64,000 nucleotides of DNA from NCBI GenBank assembly GCA_001465935.1, contig LNKV01000029.1, forward strand, positions 329,215-393,214, read 5' to 3'. Under the pieces are notes generated by a model. The model saw only the letters and a list, made by a program, of their open reading frames with translations. It made no database searches and was not told where the DNA came from. Below, in pieces: positions 44,745 to 57,508 of the stretch; the first letter of the stretch is position 1, and each line of letters starts with the position of its first letter. Both the position numbers and the translations under genes were made by a program. The DNA comes from Clarireedia homoeocarpa (taxonomy: Eukaryota > Ascomycota > Leotiomycetes > Helotiales > Rutstroemiaceae).

Positions 44745-45320
44745 ATGACTTCTACAGGTATAGCCCACCCATCAGGTCCAAATCTCCTCCTCCTCCTCTC
44801 TCCTCCTCCTCTCTCCTCCTCCTCTCTCCTCCTCCATACCACAACATTTCCAGTAATCCAAGATCCCATCCCCCACTCCAGATACACACTCTCTCCGACC
44901 TAAACCTCCCCCTATTCATCATACCCTTCGCGCTCTCTCCCCATCTCGCCTCATCAAGTACCATCCCTATGCCCTCCCCCGCCATCCAAACCACCCCTTC
45001 CATTCCATTCCATTCCAATCCACCAGAAAACGATATCCTCGAAGCATACGAGGAAGATCGTCGCACATCGCAACTGTTAAATAATAAATGATCGACCACT
45101 CCCTATGTTGATGTCCACCCTCTAATCCAAGTCTTCGGTTTCTCTCTGATACGTATACCACCAACTCAATATCCACTTATCACACCATGATCGCGTGCCC
45201 TTCAGGGACGACCATACTTGGATTATTGCGGTGATGATGGCGTTGGGTTATGTAGGCCTAATGATGTGGTGGGTACGTTTGAGGGAGGGGAAAGCGGGGA
45301 TAGAGGGAGTTTGTGTATAG
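44745..45320 (+). CDS. Possible small membrane protein, gene model unresolved
   Basis: The 3' part is coding-like. A frame with PPENDILEAYEEDRRTSQ joins by a GTTAAA intron (about 45075-45208) to DDHTWIIAVMMALGYVGLMM and WWVRLREGKAG, a clear transmembrane helix followed by basic residues, ending at a TAG at 45318-45320. The 5' part runs through a 13-bp (CTCCT)-rich tandem repeat whose unit is not a multiple of three. The frame from ATG 44745 (MTSTGIAHPSGPN) therefore does not connect to the 3' frame with the present repeat number. A different start or intron may solve this. No family is recognised. Confidence 0.35.
44783..44835. repeat. 13-bp pyrimidine tandem repeat (CTCTCCTCCTCCT)n
   Basis: About four copies of a 13-bp unit made of only C and T. 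It lies in the 5' part of the possible small membrane protein gene, and a change in copy number would shift its reading frame. Confidence 0.85.
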
Positions 45321-45623
45321 TGGAAGTGGGGGAGGGTCATTGCTAGCTATGGTGTGAGGGATGGGAAGTAGTATAGTAGTTTGGGATTAAAGAGGGTTTC
45401 CTTGATCCGTTGATTAATGTAGATGGGCTACGGATTTCTGTGTTTAATTTGGAGAATAGAAGATAGGGAAAAGAAGCTATGTTCGAATCACATTTCACGC
45501 CTTAAACTTCTGTATTCGCTGTTGATTTACAAAAAATCCAGAGATCATACATATACATAGAAGCAATCATCCCCATTACCCAATTATCCAATCATTCAAT
45601 CATAAGTCCACCACAATTTCCCA

Positions 45624-47896
45624 TCAAGGCAACGACATAAACAACTTCTTCATCTTCGGATAATTCGGCGTACCCAACCCCGTAGCCGGATCCCATCCCC
45701 TAACCGCTGCGAATCCATCACTCCCACATCCAACATTCGTTCCATTCGTAATATCATTCAGAACCTCTGGGTGGGCATAAAGCACAGGATTTACGAATCC
45801 AACTGGACCCTTTCCTGCAGTGATTCTCTCCTCGTTGATCAAAGTCAGCACTGAAGCGAATAATGGTGATGCCAAACTTGATCCAAAGTAATGGTAATCG
45901 TATCCATTGGTGTAAGCTCTGAATTCCGCTCCGTTGGCTGAAACATCTGGATAGCCTCTTCCGATACGGTTATAGATACCGGTGGTGGTGTTGACGTTGA
46001 CTTCGAATTCGGAGTAGTATGGATAAGTGAGATTGGCTGTCGCGAAGTACTTTGCGACTGCTGCTTTCTGATACTTTGGTTGCGGGAAGTAATTTGAGAA
46101 ACCACCTGATGAAGTGAAATTTTGTGCAGTTCCACTCAGGTTGACATGCATGACACTTTCAGCGTCGAGAACAGTCTGATAAGAATACAGCATTGTGCCA
46201 CCGACAGAGGTGATGTAGGGACAGTTTCCCGGGTATTGTGGATTAAAGATTGTCCCATCAGGGCCCAGACATCCATTAGCATCTCCGTCACCTGGGAATG
46301 ATCCAACCCCATAATCACCAGATGCGGTAAGAATGGAGATACCTTGAAGTCCGAGCTTCATGAATTCATTGCATTGACGTTTGGAGTAGTTTATTGGGAG
46401 ATCGGATTCAGCTTGGCCATACGACGCGGAAATGACTTTTGTCGGCTTGAAGATACCGCATTGGCGTGTGCCTGCATCAGTATTAGCACATAAAAAATGG
46501 ATAAGGATCCGGCTAGATCATACCGTTCCATCCACCAGGTTGTGGGTCAGGGTACACAGGATCGATGTTTGGGTCGTCTCCAGTCTCGTTGAAAGCAGTG
46601 TAGTTACAGTACGACTAGAAGATATTAGCAATGATAAAGCGCACATCTAGCAAGGATGACTTACGCCATCAAGAGCATCAAGGAAAGTGTTGAACAAGTT
46701 TGTAGTAGCAACTTCTTCCGGCTCATAAATTTGGTCATCGACTTGGTACAAAGTGACTGTTTGAGGATAGATAAGGGCGTAACTGCTTTTGTTAACACAT
46801 AGTTCGTATACTCTAGAAGTGGTACTTACGCCATATCAATATCAATGTCAGCTTCGCCTCCATTCAATTCGCTATCAGCCGGCACCGAATAGTTGGCTCC
46901 ATCGATAAGTGCTGGAATTGGGTAAGTTCCTTGCGGGACCCATGGTGCGTATTCAGCATAGAAAAGATCGATATCAGACTCTGCGAAGTAATCTCCTTGC
47001 TCATAAAGACCGAGAGAATTTCCCGGAGTTGCCTTGGTCGCATCTGGGATCTTGTACATCGCCTTGATACATGTTGGTGTCATGTTCGTACCGCAACCTT
47101 GCAAGTCGCTTGAAAGATTGGCCACAGCAGGTGGAGTCCATGTGTAGTTCTGGTGTTCATGCGTCTTTACGACTCTGTTTGATCGCTTCTCGACGTATGG
47201 TGTTCCACGCTTAACCTTGACGCTTCTTTTCTTAACGGGAGTGAGCTTAACACCAGGGGTAATATAATCGATGTGTGGCGCAAGATGCTCTGGAACATGG
47301 TACCTTGCAATGATGTTAGCTCGACCCTGAAGTGATTATCTCTAACACTCACTCGTCACATCCGACGCGAACATTCGGGCTGTATTTATGTTCGTGCTCA
47401 TGAAACTTAGTGAGAAGCAATCTTTCAGCTTCAGCGACAGATGCATCAAATGCCAACCAGCCTTTGTTCTCGTAATGCGAGATTCTCGAATGATGAATTC
47501 CAGACGAAGTGAGCCATGCTTTCACCGATCTCAAAGTCTCCTCAGGTGGCGCAAACATGTCGTGAACTTCCTTGGCTGACCAATATTGACCATATTTGGG
47601 GGAAGCGGGGTTAGACCTGGGTGATGTTAGCTTCAACTAATTGAACGTGCTCCGCCACGGCAGATGAGATCAAACACTCACACTTCCTCAAGGAGATCAG
47701 CTCCATTCTCGAGATTAGTTTGGGTCAACCCAATGCGCATAGGGACAATTGCACTTCCTTCGATCCGAGCTCCTTTCACCCAGTCCGAAGGTGGCGCATT
47801 GCGCTTCTCATGCAAAACATGTTTATTTGGCGACGGAGCAGCGTGTGCGATTGCCGCAATAGCAAGGACGACGATTTGTGACACTGGCAACAACAT
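45624..47896 (-). CDS. Secreted tripeptidyl peptidase (sedolisin, S53 family)
   Basis: Start ATG 47896 with signal peptide (MLLPVSQIVVLAIAAIAHAA). Six or more exons are joined by short introns near 47625-47677, 47290-47350, 46780-46828, 46610-46665 and 46470-46525. The prodomain (SNPASPKYGQYWSAKEVHDM, family: S.P.HP.YG..LS.EE) leads to the catalytic domain. There GGEADIDIDMA supplies the Glu and Asp of the S53 triad and GSSLASPLFASV the nucleophilic Ser. SILTASGDYGVGS forms the oxyanion region, and the C-terminal DITNGTN..CG and GWDPATGLGTPNYPKM segments form the calcium site. The enzyme removes tripeptides from N-termini at acid pH outside the cell. The GSS in place of the common GTS around the nucleophile is a mild variation. 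Confidence 0.9.
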
Positions 47897-48570
47897 CTTG
47901 ACAAGAAACAAGATTAAGAAGACGTGCCTGTGATGGACATCAAGATGGGAGAAAATCGTCTTTTAAAGCAAACACCCGATAGCTACTTCGTATCCCTCGT
48001 AGCTTTCCATGATGCAGCATGCAGCACTACTGCATGTTCCATTTCTGATGCTGGGTAGCCATGATAGGGCATCGACGATAAGATATATTACGCTTGGCAC
48101 AACTTAGGAAGGTAGAAGTTGGTGGGGACGTGGAGGGACAGGGCTCGGTGTGATGTGATTGGTCGAATGTAAGGTTCGGTGCGGTACCTGAATGCCAAGC
48201 TTATCTTTTTGGTGCTGGGGCTACTCATGACAATAACTGGAGAATTCGAATCCGGATACGAGTATTTCGGCCATCTAATTCGTAACTTAAGCGTGAGGAT
48301 TACGTGTTATTGAAGCATCGTTCAATTGCTTCAATTTGTTCAATCCATGGTCGGAAAGACGTGCCGACCTTTGGACTTGCTAGTTGTGCGCCTGATCGCG
48401 AGCCTGTTCTGTTATACCCCGTTGCCATTGTCTTCTGTTCTGGAGTGATACGAAGCAGAGGCAATGATCTTCGGGGCAAACAACGTTTCGACTCCCTGCC
48501 CTGCAACTATCCTGTTCGAGTCCAAGGGAATGTCCGTATTGTTGCTGTCTTTGGAGATGATATGTTATAT

Positions 48571-48646
48571 CCCCTTCCCGTTCCCGCTCCCGTTCCCGTT
48601 CCAGTTCCCGTTCCAGTTCCCGTTCCAGTTCCCCTTCTCCTTCCCG
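48571..48646. repeat. Hexamer microsatellite (CCCGTT/CCAGTT)n
   Basis: About 12 hexamer units of CCCGTT, CCAGTT and variants in a row. Confidence 0.85.
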
Positions 48647-48972
48647 ACTTCGGATGATGAGAATCGGAAAACGAACTCTTGTCTAGGTCGCCATCGATAA
48701 GAGAATTGTTATGATCTCAGAACCCCCACGACAACTAGTAATGTACATTGAACTAGCTGCATCAACCACAGCATTAGTCGCAGCCTTTCAATGGTTAGAT
48801 CCCCTGAGAGTGAGTGTATGTTGCACGTCTGTGGAAGAACGGAGCCAATAGAATCAGCCGAGGATCCGTGATGCGCGAGAAATGGGGTCGTATTGCAGGA
48901 GAGACATTTGATTACCGGGTACGGTACAGTTTCTGCGACAGCAACCTGAGGTGTTCCATAATTGCATATGTC

Positions 48973-49020
48973 CATATGGTAGATTCATATGGTAGATTCA
49001 CATGGTAGATTCACATGGTA
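48973..49020. repeat. 13-bp tandem repeat
   Basis: Unit CATATGGTAGATT or CACATGGTAGATT, 3.7 copies head to tail. Confidence 0.85.
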
Positions 49021-49349
49021 TAGCGAAGTGCTTGAATGCGATGATCTATTCTTGCTGTAGATTATTCCCGTGCTGGAGGAAGTTCTTGGCTCAGAGAAGC
49101 ATTCTAGAAGCTTATGACCGAGCAGCGCGGCGTGGTGAAGTGGGTGAAGCGCGAGACTGAAACTGCGTCATCAAGGTCGCCGTAGTTGCCAGCATATCAC
49201 ACATAAACCTCACTTTTTCCTATTTCGTCCTTCTTTAACTCGTCGTTTGAGAAGGTAGAACAAGTCATGATATGTACACGATTTGACTAATTATTAAATT
49301 ACATATTATATATATGAATTAGCCCGTCATTCCCATCATCACAACCATC

Positions 49350-50518
49350 ATGCCTCAACAAATCTCCTACCGACCTACCTCCGATTCCCCTACCCCAACC
49401 TATAACCTCATATTCTTCATAACAGGCAACCCGGGCCTAATAGGCTATTAGTACGTTATGTCCTAGCCATCCATCCATCTATACAAAAACCCCGTTCTCC
49501 CCAAATTAACATCATCACAAAGCGCAATATTCCTCAAGAAACTCCACGAACGCCTTTCCTCCTCATCAACAAAATCATCAAACACCTTCCATATCTTCGG
49601 GCAATCACTCGCCGGCTTAGAAACCAATGAAGAAGTAGCCGAAGATCCATCTATACCCCAGAAACTGTATTCTTTGGAAGAGCAAATCGAATATGTACGG
49701 AAAGCTCTGGTGGAGCGTATGCACGATGTTCCGGATGGAAGCACGGGGTACAAAAACGTGATTCTGATCGGACATTCGGTAAGGACCTCCCCTCTCTCTT
49801 CTCCGCTACCACACATGACTTGACCTAATACCCTCAGGTCGGGAGTTACATCCTCCTTGAAATCCTTACCCGTCTCACTCCCGAAGGGTCACTCCCCACA
49901 CCACCCCCCCTCCTCTCCGGCATCCTCCTCTTCCCCACCGTAACCCACATATCTGCTTCCCCTTCCGGAACCAAATTCGCTCTTCTATCTTCCCTTCCCG
50001 GCTTCCCGCTCCTCGCCTCCAGCGCCGCCAAGGGCCTCTTATACCTAGCACCCAACCGCATCCTCGACTTCCTAATCCCCAAAGTCACGGGCATGCCGCC
50101 GCCCGCGGCGAAAGTGACGCGGGATTTCTTGAGGAGTAGGGCCGGTGTGCATCAGGCGCTGTATCTGGCGAAAGATGAGATGGAGACGATCACGGAGGAT
50201 CGATGGAATGAGGATATTTGGGGGTTGGAGGCGGGGGGAGGTGGGGAGGAGAGGAGAAGGACGCCAAGGTTGGTGTTTTATTTTGGGAGGAATGATCATT
50301 GGGTGGCGGACCATACGAGGGATGCGTTGATTGCAGCGAGGGGGTTGAATGGGGTTGTGGCGGACGAGGAGAGTGTTTCTTTCTCGGGTGAGGGGGGGAG
50401 TAAACCGATTATGATGATTGATAGGGAGGGGATTGATCATAGTTTTTGTGTGCATTCTAGTGAGCCGATGGCGGAGAAGGTAAGTAGATGGGTTCAGGGA
50501 ATTACTGGTTGTTTATGA
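49350..50518 (+). CDS. Lipid droplet-associated hydrolase (LDAH-like)
   Basis: Three exons: 49350-49450, about 49522-49779 and about 49838-50518. The N-terminus LIFFITGNPGLIGYYAIFLK is the hallmark beginning of the LDAH/UPF0554 alpha/beta-hydrolases (ITGNPG...YY). It is followed by the nucleophile elbow LIGHSVGSY, created across the second intron, and a hydrophobic helix region (SGILLFPTVTHISASPSG, a conserved family segment). FYFGRNDHWV holds the acid residue and GIDHSFCV the catalytic histidine. The triad is therefore complete. Human and plant relatives sit on lipid droplets and act on sterol esters or acyl substrates. A Gly/Arg-rich insertion (about residues 250-262) is peculiar to this protein. 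A promethin-like gene lies 8 kb away. Confidence 0.85.
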
Positions 50519-50812
50519 TGATCAGGAATATCTCAACGGGGAGTGGAGGTATACCTTGAGCTTGATCAAGCTGTAGAGAGAGTAAATTACTTTTCATTGA
50601 CTTAGAACTAGACTAGAAGAAACCCGTGTGTACTTCCTGCCCCTTTTCAGTAAACTTTTGATAATAAAATATGAGCGTTCAACATCGATCGCCTTTGCAC
50701 AGTTAAATCTCTGCCTGTTGTCACTACAGTACCGTTAATCCCCCATCATAGCCAGGTGAAATCAAGATTAAAAATAGAATTCAAAACAATCAATCATAAT
50801 TCACATATACCA
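50519..50812. other. Convergent 3' region
   Basis: About 0.3 kb; no gene. Confidence 0.5.
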
Positions 50813-53800
50813 TTACACTATTTCGTCTCCACCGTTACTCCATGCGATTCGAGATCTCTTAGATTCAGTTTGCTCGATGTGGATGGTGGATCCCGCTGGT
50901 GTCTTCGTATAGGGTGTAGATTGGATGCCAGGGATCGGTGAGGCATCCGCCTGGTCGGGTTTCTGTTTTGTTAATTTTTTTCGAAGATGAAGAGACTTGG
51001 TGTAGATTATGCTGAGTTTTTTTCTCTGTTTCTCGGAAAGCTTCCCACCACGCGGCCGTTTCTCGTCACTCTTTTCAAGGATAGCCTCCCATTCCTTTCC
51101 ATGTTTCTTCTTAAATCCAAACCAGAATGCTTTCACTACAAAAGTCAAAAAGTAATTGGCGTTTGGTGGTTTGATAAGTCCCAAGAAAGCCACTGCGAGG
51201 AAAAATACAGTCATGGTGAGAGATATTGAGACTTGCGCGAGAATTTAGTTAGATGTAAGAGTATGGGGGGAATGATTAAACGTACACATGTACTTAAATT
51301 GTTCTCCGATACTCATGATTCCGCCATCTGGTCCGGCGAGCTCTTTGGCGTTCATTCCGAAAAGGCTGCTCATAAAGGACAAAGGTAAGAATATGATAGT
51401 AATGGTCGTGAAAACCATGATTGAACGTCCTTGTTGAACACTTTCATCGGCATAACTCAATGCGGCAATGGCTTCGATAATGCTGGCTTGTTGTTGCTTT
51501 AAGCTCAAGAGATCACGCAGCTGCTCGGCGATATCCCGAGCGCTTTCTTCGAGTTGTTCTATTTCTTTGCGACGAGATGAGACCCTTTCTACGAAATCAA
51601 ACGAGTGGTGTATGGTGTCTGACGGTATAGCCTTAGTATCCACAGCTAGACTTATATCGGCATGACCATTCTCTGTCTTGCAGTTGGCTTTTTCAAGCTC
51701 GTGGAGAATTGCATGTAAAACATGTATGCTTTCCTGCATCGGCTCGGTCTGCCCATTGATTTTCTCTAACGATTTTGAAAATCTCCCAGCGACCTGTAAC
51801 CTAGACTAAACATTAGATAGACTGGCTTGGTATCGTAGAGTTGGTTTGCGTGTGCGGAAACTTTACATACTGTTCAGTAAAAATCCGAGCCATCATCCGT
51901 AATTCTTCAATTATGTCGTGAGCCTCCCGTAATAGCTCTCCTTCAGGGTTGATGTTGAGATAGATCCGCTCCATTTCAGGATCTATCTTAGCACCACTAC
52001 CATTCAGCTTCCCGAGATGCCGCCAGAAGCCCTCAAATGCTATCGTTTTCATTTCAGACTAAGTTGATCAGCCTTACTCTGGTAATTCTGGAGATTATAA
52101 CTCACCACATATCCGATTGCCCCTGAAAATATATCCAGAACTTCAGGGCGCTCATCTATGGGCTTCGTGCGATCGAAAAATACGGTAGAGCACTCATTCA
52201 TGATTATGAGAGCGAGATCATAGACGGAATAAATTCGGCCATCCTCAGCATCCTGCAATTTCTCCAACCTGTTTCGAATACACTTGTGCACGCCAGATGA
52301 ATCCGGCTTGTTGCGGCCCATTCGTCTTGGGAAACTAGTAATGATTGTCCCTATAATGATTATGTCAGAGTTGCTGATCAATTACATATGGAGGAGGACA
52401 ACTGACTTCCATCTAGGATGTAAAGCCACAATTGATCAACCATAATCACACGCGTGTTTCGATTGATTTCACGCCGTGCTTTGGTACCGCGATAGACCAC
52501 CTGATCCACGTCCCTTGCTTCCGTGTGCTCGAGCTTGGAATAGTAAGATTGATCAAGTGTCCGTCGGGGGTGAACTGGCCGTTGAGTATGTAGATTATGC
52601 AGAAGCTCCACGTCGGGTTCAAGATCCATTGCCTCGTATACGTGAGCTGCCTGCAGTAAAAGCTTTCCGCAAAGAGTATGAGGAATTAACTCCTTCGGGC
52701 GGCCTTCCTCAGCTACCCTTTCCCTGTTTTCAGCTTCGCTCATGTGAAGGACTTTTAGCTTGTTTTTATATAGTTTTAGAGTATCTGCCAGTATATTCTT
52801 GTTTCGAATATTGTGATTCATGGGCAGGGTCTTCTTGTAGGAATCAGTCAGTTCCTTCGCAAGAGTGGCAATCTTCTCCCGTTTTCTATCTACTTCCCAA
52901 TGAAGGTATGGCATCTGTTGACAAGATCAGCATCCAAGTTTGATATACGAGTTATGCCATACAAATATAACCATATGCTTGTTGGCCTTGTCAACTTTCG
53001 ATCCGCTCTCATTTTGAGAGTTCGTTTGGGGAGTATCTATCTGCATTAGCAGTCGCAACTGATGATTGTGAGTACACAAACCCGAGGGTACAACTGTGCA
53101 ATGCGAGCGCATATGGCGAGCATGGATTGGATCGTCTAAGGTCCCATGCTGTTGTCCAGACCACAACTCCCTCGAAAGGAGTTTTTTAGAGATTCGTGCG
53201 TCTTCAATTTTCTCATGCTCTTCATATCGTTTGATTGCTTCCTGTGAAAAGTCAGCACAGTAGACGAAGCGATGATAGATTAAAAAGATTACCTCGACCC
53301 ACTCGGTATTATTCGCTGGAAAATGGAAGTACCGGATAGTATCAGTATTGGACTCGCGATTCTCTGCCCAGGGGTTCCTCTTGGGTTTGGGACCAATAGC
53401 TTCGTCGATCGAGAATTTTTCTAGTTTATACTTTTTGAAGGGGGAACCTTGGGAGGAACCTCTTTCAAGGGTAATCTTTGCCATTTTGAACCCATAACCA
53501 GACTCATCAGTGACATTACCGTTATTATCGTTTGTCTCTCCTGTATCTATGGTGGTGTTCCAGTTCGCTACTTTTTCGAGGATTTGGAGCTTGTTTTCTT
53601 TCCTTCTCCTAACCTCACCCGACTTTATGTCTGGCTCTATGTCTTTAAGGGTTTTCTCGAATTCATTTTCGACGTATGTTTTGTTGTCAGCGCATTTTTC
53701 TCTCGCAGATTTTTTCCACTCTTTCCTCAGGTTTTGCAATTTCTCAAGCATCTTCTTGTTATTATCGTTAAGGGCAAACCTCCCCCTAAGGCCGGCAATC

Positions 53801-54021
53801 CGCTTCCTTTCGTGGTCAATTTTCATTCGTGAGTCCTCATTTTGCTCGTTGAAAAATGCTTCACGTTGGCCATACCTCGCACGGAGATACAGAGCAACAG
53901 GATCGTTCAATAGATGGTCTGGCTTTGTGTCGTCTTTGAAGTCTTTGACCAGTAGAGGTAAAGCAACATTGGATACATCCTGTGCAGAGCCGCCATCAGT
54001 GTGCCCGTTGCGTTCAGCCAT
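50813..54021 (-). CDS. CorA-like divalent-cation transporter with long N-terminal cytoplasmic domain
   Basis: Start ATG 54021. Seven exons join in frame through introns near 53242-53292, 52915-52965, 52350-52405, 52060-52105, 51805-51870 and 51232-51285. The product is roughly 900 residues. The N-terminal half is highly charged and coiled (REAFFNEQNEDSRMKIDHER, then FEKTLKDIEPDIKSGEV). The middle is the CorA funnel-type domain with VDQLWLYILDG and a long stalk helix (RKEIEQLEESARDIAEQLRD). Two membrane spans follow: ITIIFLPLSFMSSLFGMN with the invariant GMN selectivity motif, then TVFFLAVAFLGLI. A basic C-terminal tail closes it. Such fungal CorA-like proteins with extra N-terminal parts are widespread and mostly uncharacterised, and transport of Mg2+ is inferred from the GMN motif. 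Confidence 0.85.
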
Positions 54022-56800
54022 GTCTGGACCAAGATATGATAGAGAAATTCAAGTTCAGATATACATATGATACAGTAGCAGTAACAGCGTAGGGCTCAGT
54101 ATGGCAGATCATGAACAAGAAAGTTTGCCCTCGACTCCTAGATGACCAACAATGGGAGGGGAACCAATTTTGCGAAAACTCTAGCAATTTAGACCGTAAA
54201 TTCAGCTCCTTGAGCCGCATCAAGGATTCTTGCAGTTAAATGGAGATGCCGAAAGTTCTTTCGTAATCAAATTTCCTAAACAGAAACAAAAGGTCAAGCC
54301 ATCGACCACCTATTCAGAGACGCCGAAGTAAACAGCGAATGAAAATTGAGCAAAAGCCCATCATCAATAAGCCACTATCTTATCGACGAGCGCAAATTGA
54401 TTAACAAGTCAGAGGCTGATAGCTACGCAAAAAAAGCAATCATTGACGTTACATTTCTGCGTCTTTCGTATGCGGCTCGCTGGTTCCGGATGCGGTCACC
54501 GAAGTGATCTGGGGACTTCCTCTCGGTACAGAGAACTGACCCTAGAAGGGATTTTTGCTGTGATTGACATGAGAACTTTGAGGGTCAAAGCTCATTTCAA
54601 GAGGTATATCTTCTCAACGCTGATGGAAAATGGATCAAGTTGAAGTCTTGAAGTTGTGATGTTGAAGAGAAATTCGAGTGGAGTTGGCTTCTGCGAAAAG
54701 CTCTGGTGGCGGAGTGCTCGTGCCGGTTGACGTAGAAGGTGGGCATTTGAGGATCTGAAAGATAAAGTTAACTTAAGAGCTGAGGGATCTGCAACGGATC
54801 TGCAACATTACAAATGCGCTTCCACACACCTTCACCATGCAAGTAATACTTGTATCACACCAAATATGAATGGACTCTTTCGGCACTTTGAATCGGGGGC
54901 GAAAGCAAGGATTTGAATCTTGCCTCTGGCCTAATATCAGGATGATGGGGAGGTGGCAAGAACTGAACACAGGTTGGCGTGACCAAGTACATTGGTCGTA
55001 GCAGGATGCTTGTTGTCTGCAGCCGCAATATGCGCACAATTTATCCAATGCTATATCAGCCATTTAGCCGTTTATCAGAAACTTTCGAGTGCAGTCCCCG
55101 CATTGTGCGAGTCTCATACGCTACACCGAGCCGTCAACGACGCACAATCAATCCCACTGGTCATCGCAGCATACGGATGCAAACGCCCGCGCAAGTGCGA
55201 GGTCAAGGCCATGGATTTACCATCCTGCGGAGAGTTACTTAGAAGTCATGTTGCGCGTTGCATTGGTAGCACTACCCGAGCGTCCAATTCGAGCTTTATG
55301 ATATCAACAACTGGCTCTGGATTTTGGTGTATATACCTGCATTCCGACGACTGACGAGATGACACGTTTCGGTCGAGATGCGCAACAATCTTTCTTGTCA
55401 CTCAATTAGAAAGAAATAAAAATGAATATGCTAGATGTTCTACGAACCATCCACGTTCTCATGCTGTCAAGTTTGACATCTCCTCGCTAGTCTCATAGGG
55501 CTCGTGAGGGCTATGGCTTAAATTGACTATGTTGTTCTTGTGCTGAACCCTCAACTCGATATTTTACCAGTTTGGTATTCTGAACATTTCATCACCTTAT
55601 CTTTTCGTCCCCAACGACCGGTAATCAAACCGACGGTGTATGAATTGTTCTTATCCTAGGTTGAGTCTTAGAAGGTATGATATAACATCGCATTTGAGTT
55701 TCACACGTTAATATTCCACTATCAACTGCTTCTTCTCAGCAATTGACGTTGCCAATATCAAACATTTCCTTAATGTTATCCCTATTCGATTATATTATAT
55801 AATATAACTGGTCGACTCTTTCTTATTACTAAGAATTCTATTACTAATGGACCGAATTGCTAACAGTTGGTAACACTAGTACGTACTCGTACTATCATCA
55901 GTCGTTTGCTATCTGAACAAACCTTGATCTTGGTGTCAAGAACTATCTAATTTGGCGTTAGTAAGTCGGCCTACTTAGCCAGTGCAAATACTGCAATGGG
56001 AACAGTAGCGGCGTGGGATATGGACTGATTCATCTTCGCAAGGGGCGTATCCTGTGAGCAGTCTCAGTGGCTTTATCAGACATCGAACCTCCTCCTAACA
56101 CGGAAAAGTTCCCAAGTTGTATCCACGGCTCGCTGGGACTTGGTAGTATATGCTAAGTTGATATGGCTAGTTGTTGCAAATGTTGAAAGTATAGCTCTGA
56201 GTGCTGAAAGATATCGCAATGTGTATAAATACGGTGTTGATATCCACAGATATCCACGTTTCCAAGTAACTACTTCATGTTCCTCTACGTTGTAATCGTA
56301 TATGGAAGTTTCATTTATTATATATCTACTCTTCGGCCGCAGGAGTCTGTACGGTTCTTAGGACGTGCAATGCAACTTTACTTCATCAAGATGCCTCATT
56401 ACCAAGTAATATATTCGTATAAGAATGATTCTATCTCTGAAAACATCACCCGTTTTCTCTTCTCTAATCAGCAGCACTATATTCTCTTCGAGTGCTTCAG
56501 AGAATATAGTCTAGTAACGTCAAATCCTGGGACATGTATCAAGTGACAGCAAGTCTTATCTATATTGAGGCATTACTTTTCTGCAGTCTAATTCTGACTG
56601 TGTAAATACATGATCATACAGCGTATGAATCGATGGCAAGGGCAGTCACCAAGCAAACTTACAAGACATGCGACACATCCAATTCTCGGCTTGATTTTCC
56701 AGATTCCCGAACATGGGGGTACGTTACATTTGACTTTGCATTCATCATTCAAATTCATAGTCACAATCATAAATCCACCCATCCCAAACCAACAAACAAC
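54022..56800. other. Long intergenic region, nothing convincing
   Basis: 2.8 kb. ORFs at 54979-55354 overlap in three frames without domains, and 55550-55870 is AT-rich. Plus-strand ORF 56277-56546 (89 residues) starts with a hydrophobic stretch but has no family or splice support. I see no RNA gene. Confidence 0.45.
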
Positions 56801-57508
56801 CTAATTCCTCTCAGCCGCAACCGACTCCGCTGACTCCGGCACTCTCTCCTCCGCCCCAACAATTTCCTCCCCCCTATTCGCTCCACTCTTCCCCTTCGTT
56901 CCCGCCGGGAAGTCTATATCGAGTGCTCTCTCTCTGAATGAATCGGTCGGATCTACACACAAATGTCAGCACAAATCCAACTCCCCTTCTCACCTCCTCT
57001 CAGCCGCCCTCCCAACTCTCAACCGAAAGAAGAAGGAAAAGAAGACAACTCACCAGCCCCTACTCCTGCCAACCCATTCTTCTCCCTCTTCCCCTTATGT
57101 CCATCCCCCCTGATCTCCCGACTCGTCATGCCATTCACCGGCTTCCCAATCCCCGTATGCACATCCGCGCTCGTGGCGCCCTGGATCGTGTCTTGCGCGG
57201 AGGCGGTGCCCACAGCGTTTTCTTGGTTGGGGTATTCGGCAGAGGGATCGGGTTGGAAGGTGCGATCTGAGGGGGCGGAGCCCGCAGGGAGGGTTTTGGC
57301 ATGGAATTCAGGGACGGCGTCGTTGCCTGTTAGGACGCCGGGTTTATGCTGGGATGGGTGTTGGTTTATTGGATGGATGGATGAACAGGAGAAGAAATTG
57401 GAACGATTGGAATTGACTTACGTCTTTAGTTGTCATAGGTTCCGCACCGGGTTTCCTTGCATGGAATTCTCCCGTGTTGGAAGAGACGCTGTCGGTATAG
57501 TCTGGCAT
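56801..57508 (-). CDS. Small hydrophilic fungal protein of unknown function
   Basis: Three exons (57422-57508, 57054-57348, 56801-56952) encode 177 residues, all joints in phase with GTAAGT or GTGAGT donors. The protein is hydrophilic and probably disordered. It starts MPDYTDSVSSNTGEFHARKP, continues with repeated EFHAKTLPAG and SAEYPNQENAVGTAS, then DVHTGIGKPVNGMTSREIRG and a Lys/Gly-rich segment. It ends with DPTDSFRERALDIDFPAGT. The two FHA(R/K) segments may be internal repeats. I recall similar conserved unnamed proteins in Pezizomycotina but cannot give a function. Confidence 0.65.

Larger units (their letters stand above)
47897..49349. other. Intergenic with two microsatellites
   Basis: 1.45 kb between divergent genes. 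Holds a (CCAGTT/CCCGTT)n-type hexamer array at 48571-48646 and a 13-bp repeat (CATATGGTAGATT, 3.7 copies) at 48973-49020. No gene is supported. Confidence 0.5.

Noticed and set aside
44752..45099. Minus-strand ORF rich in Arg, Glu and Gly
   Set aside because: Reads the pyrimidine tandem repeat in antisense and has no domain. The plus strand has the convincing transmembrane segment.
53449..54070. 127- and 186-residue plus-strand ORFs
   Set aside because: Antisense of the CorA-like gene's charged N-terminal exon; hydrophobicity arises from reading Lys/Glu codons backwards.
54870..54960. tRNA-like T-loop (GATTCAAATCC on the minus strand)
   Set aside because: No acceptor, D or anticodon stems could be folded around it.
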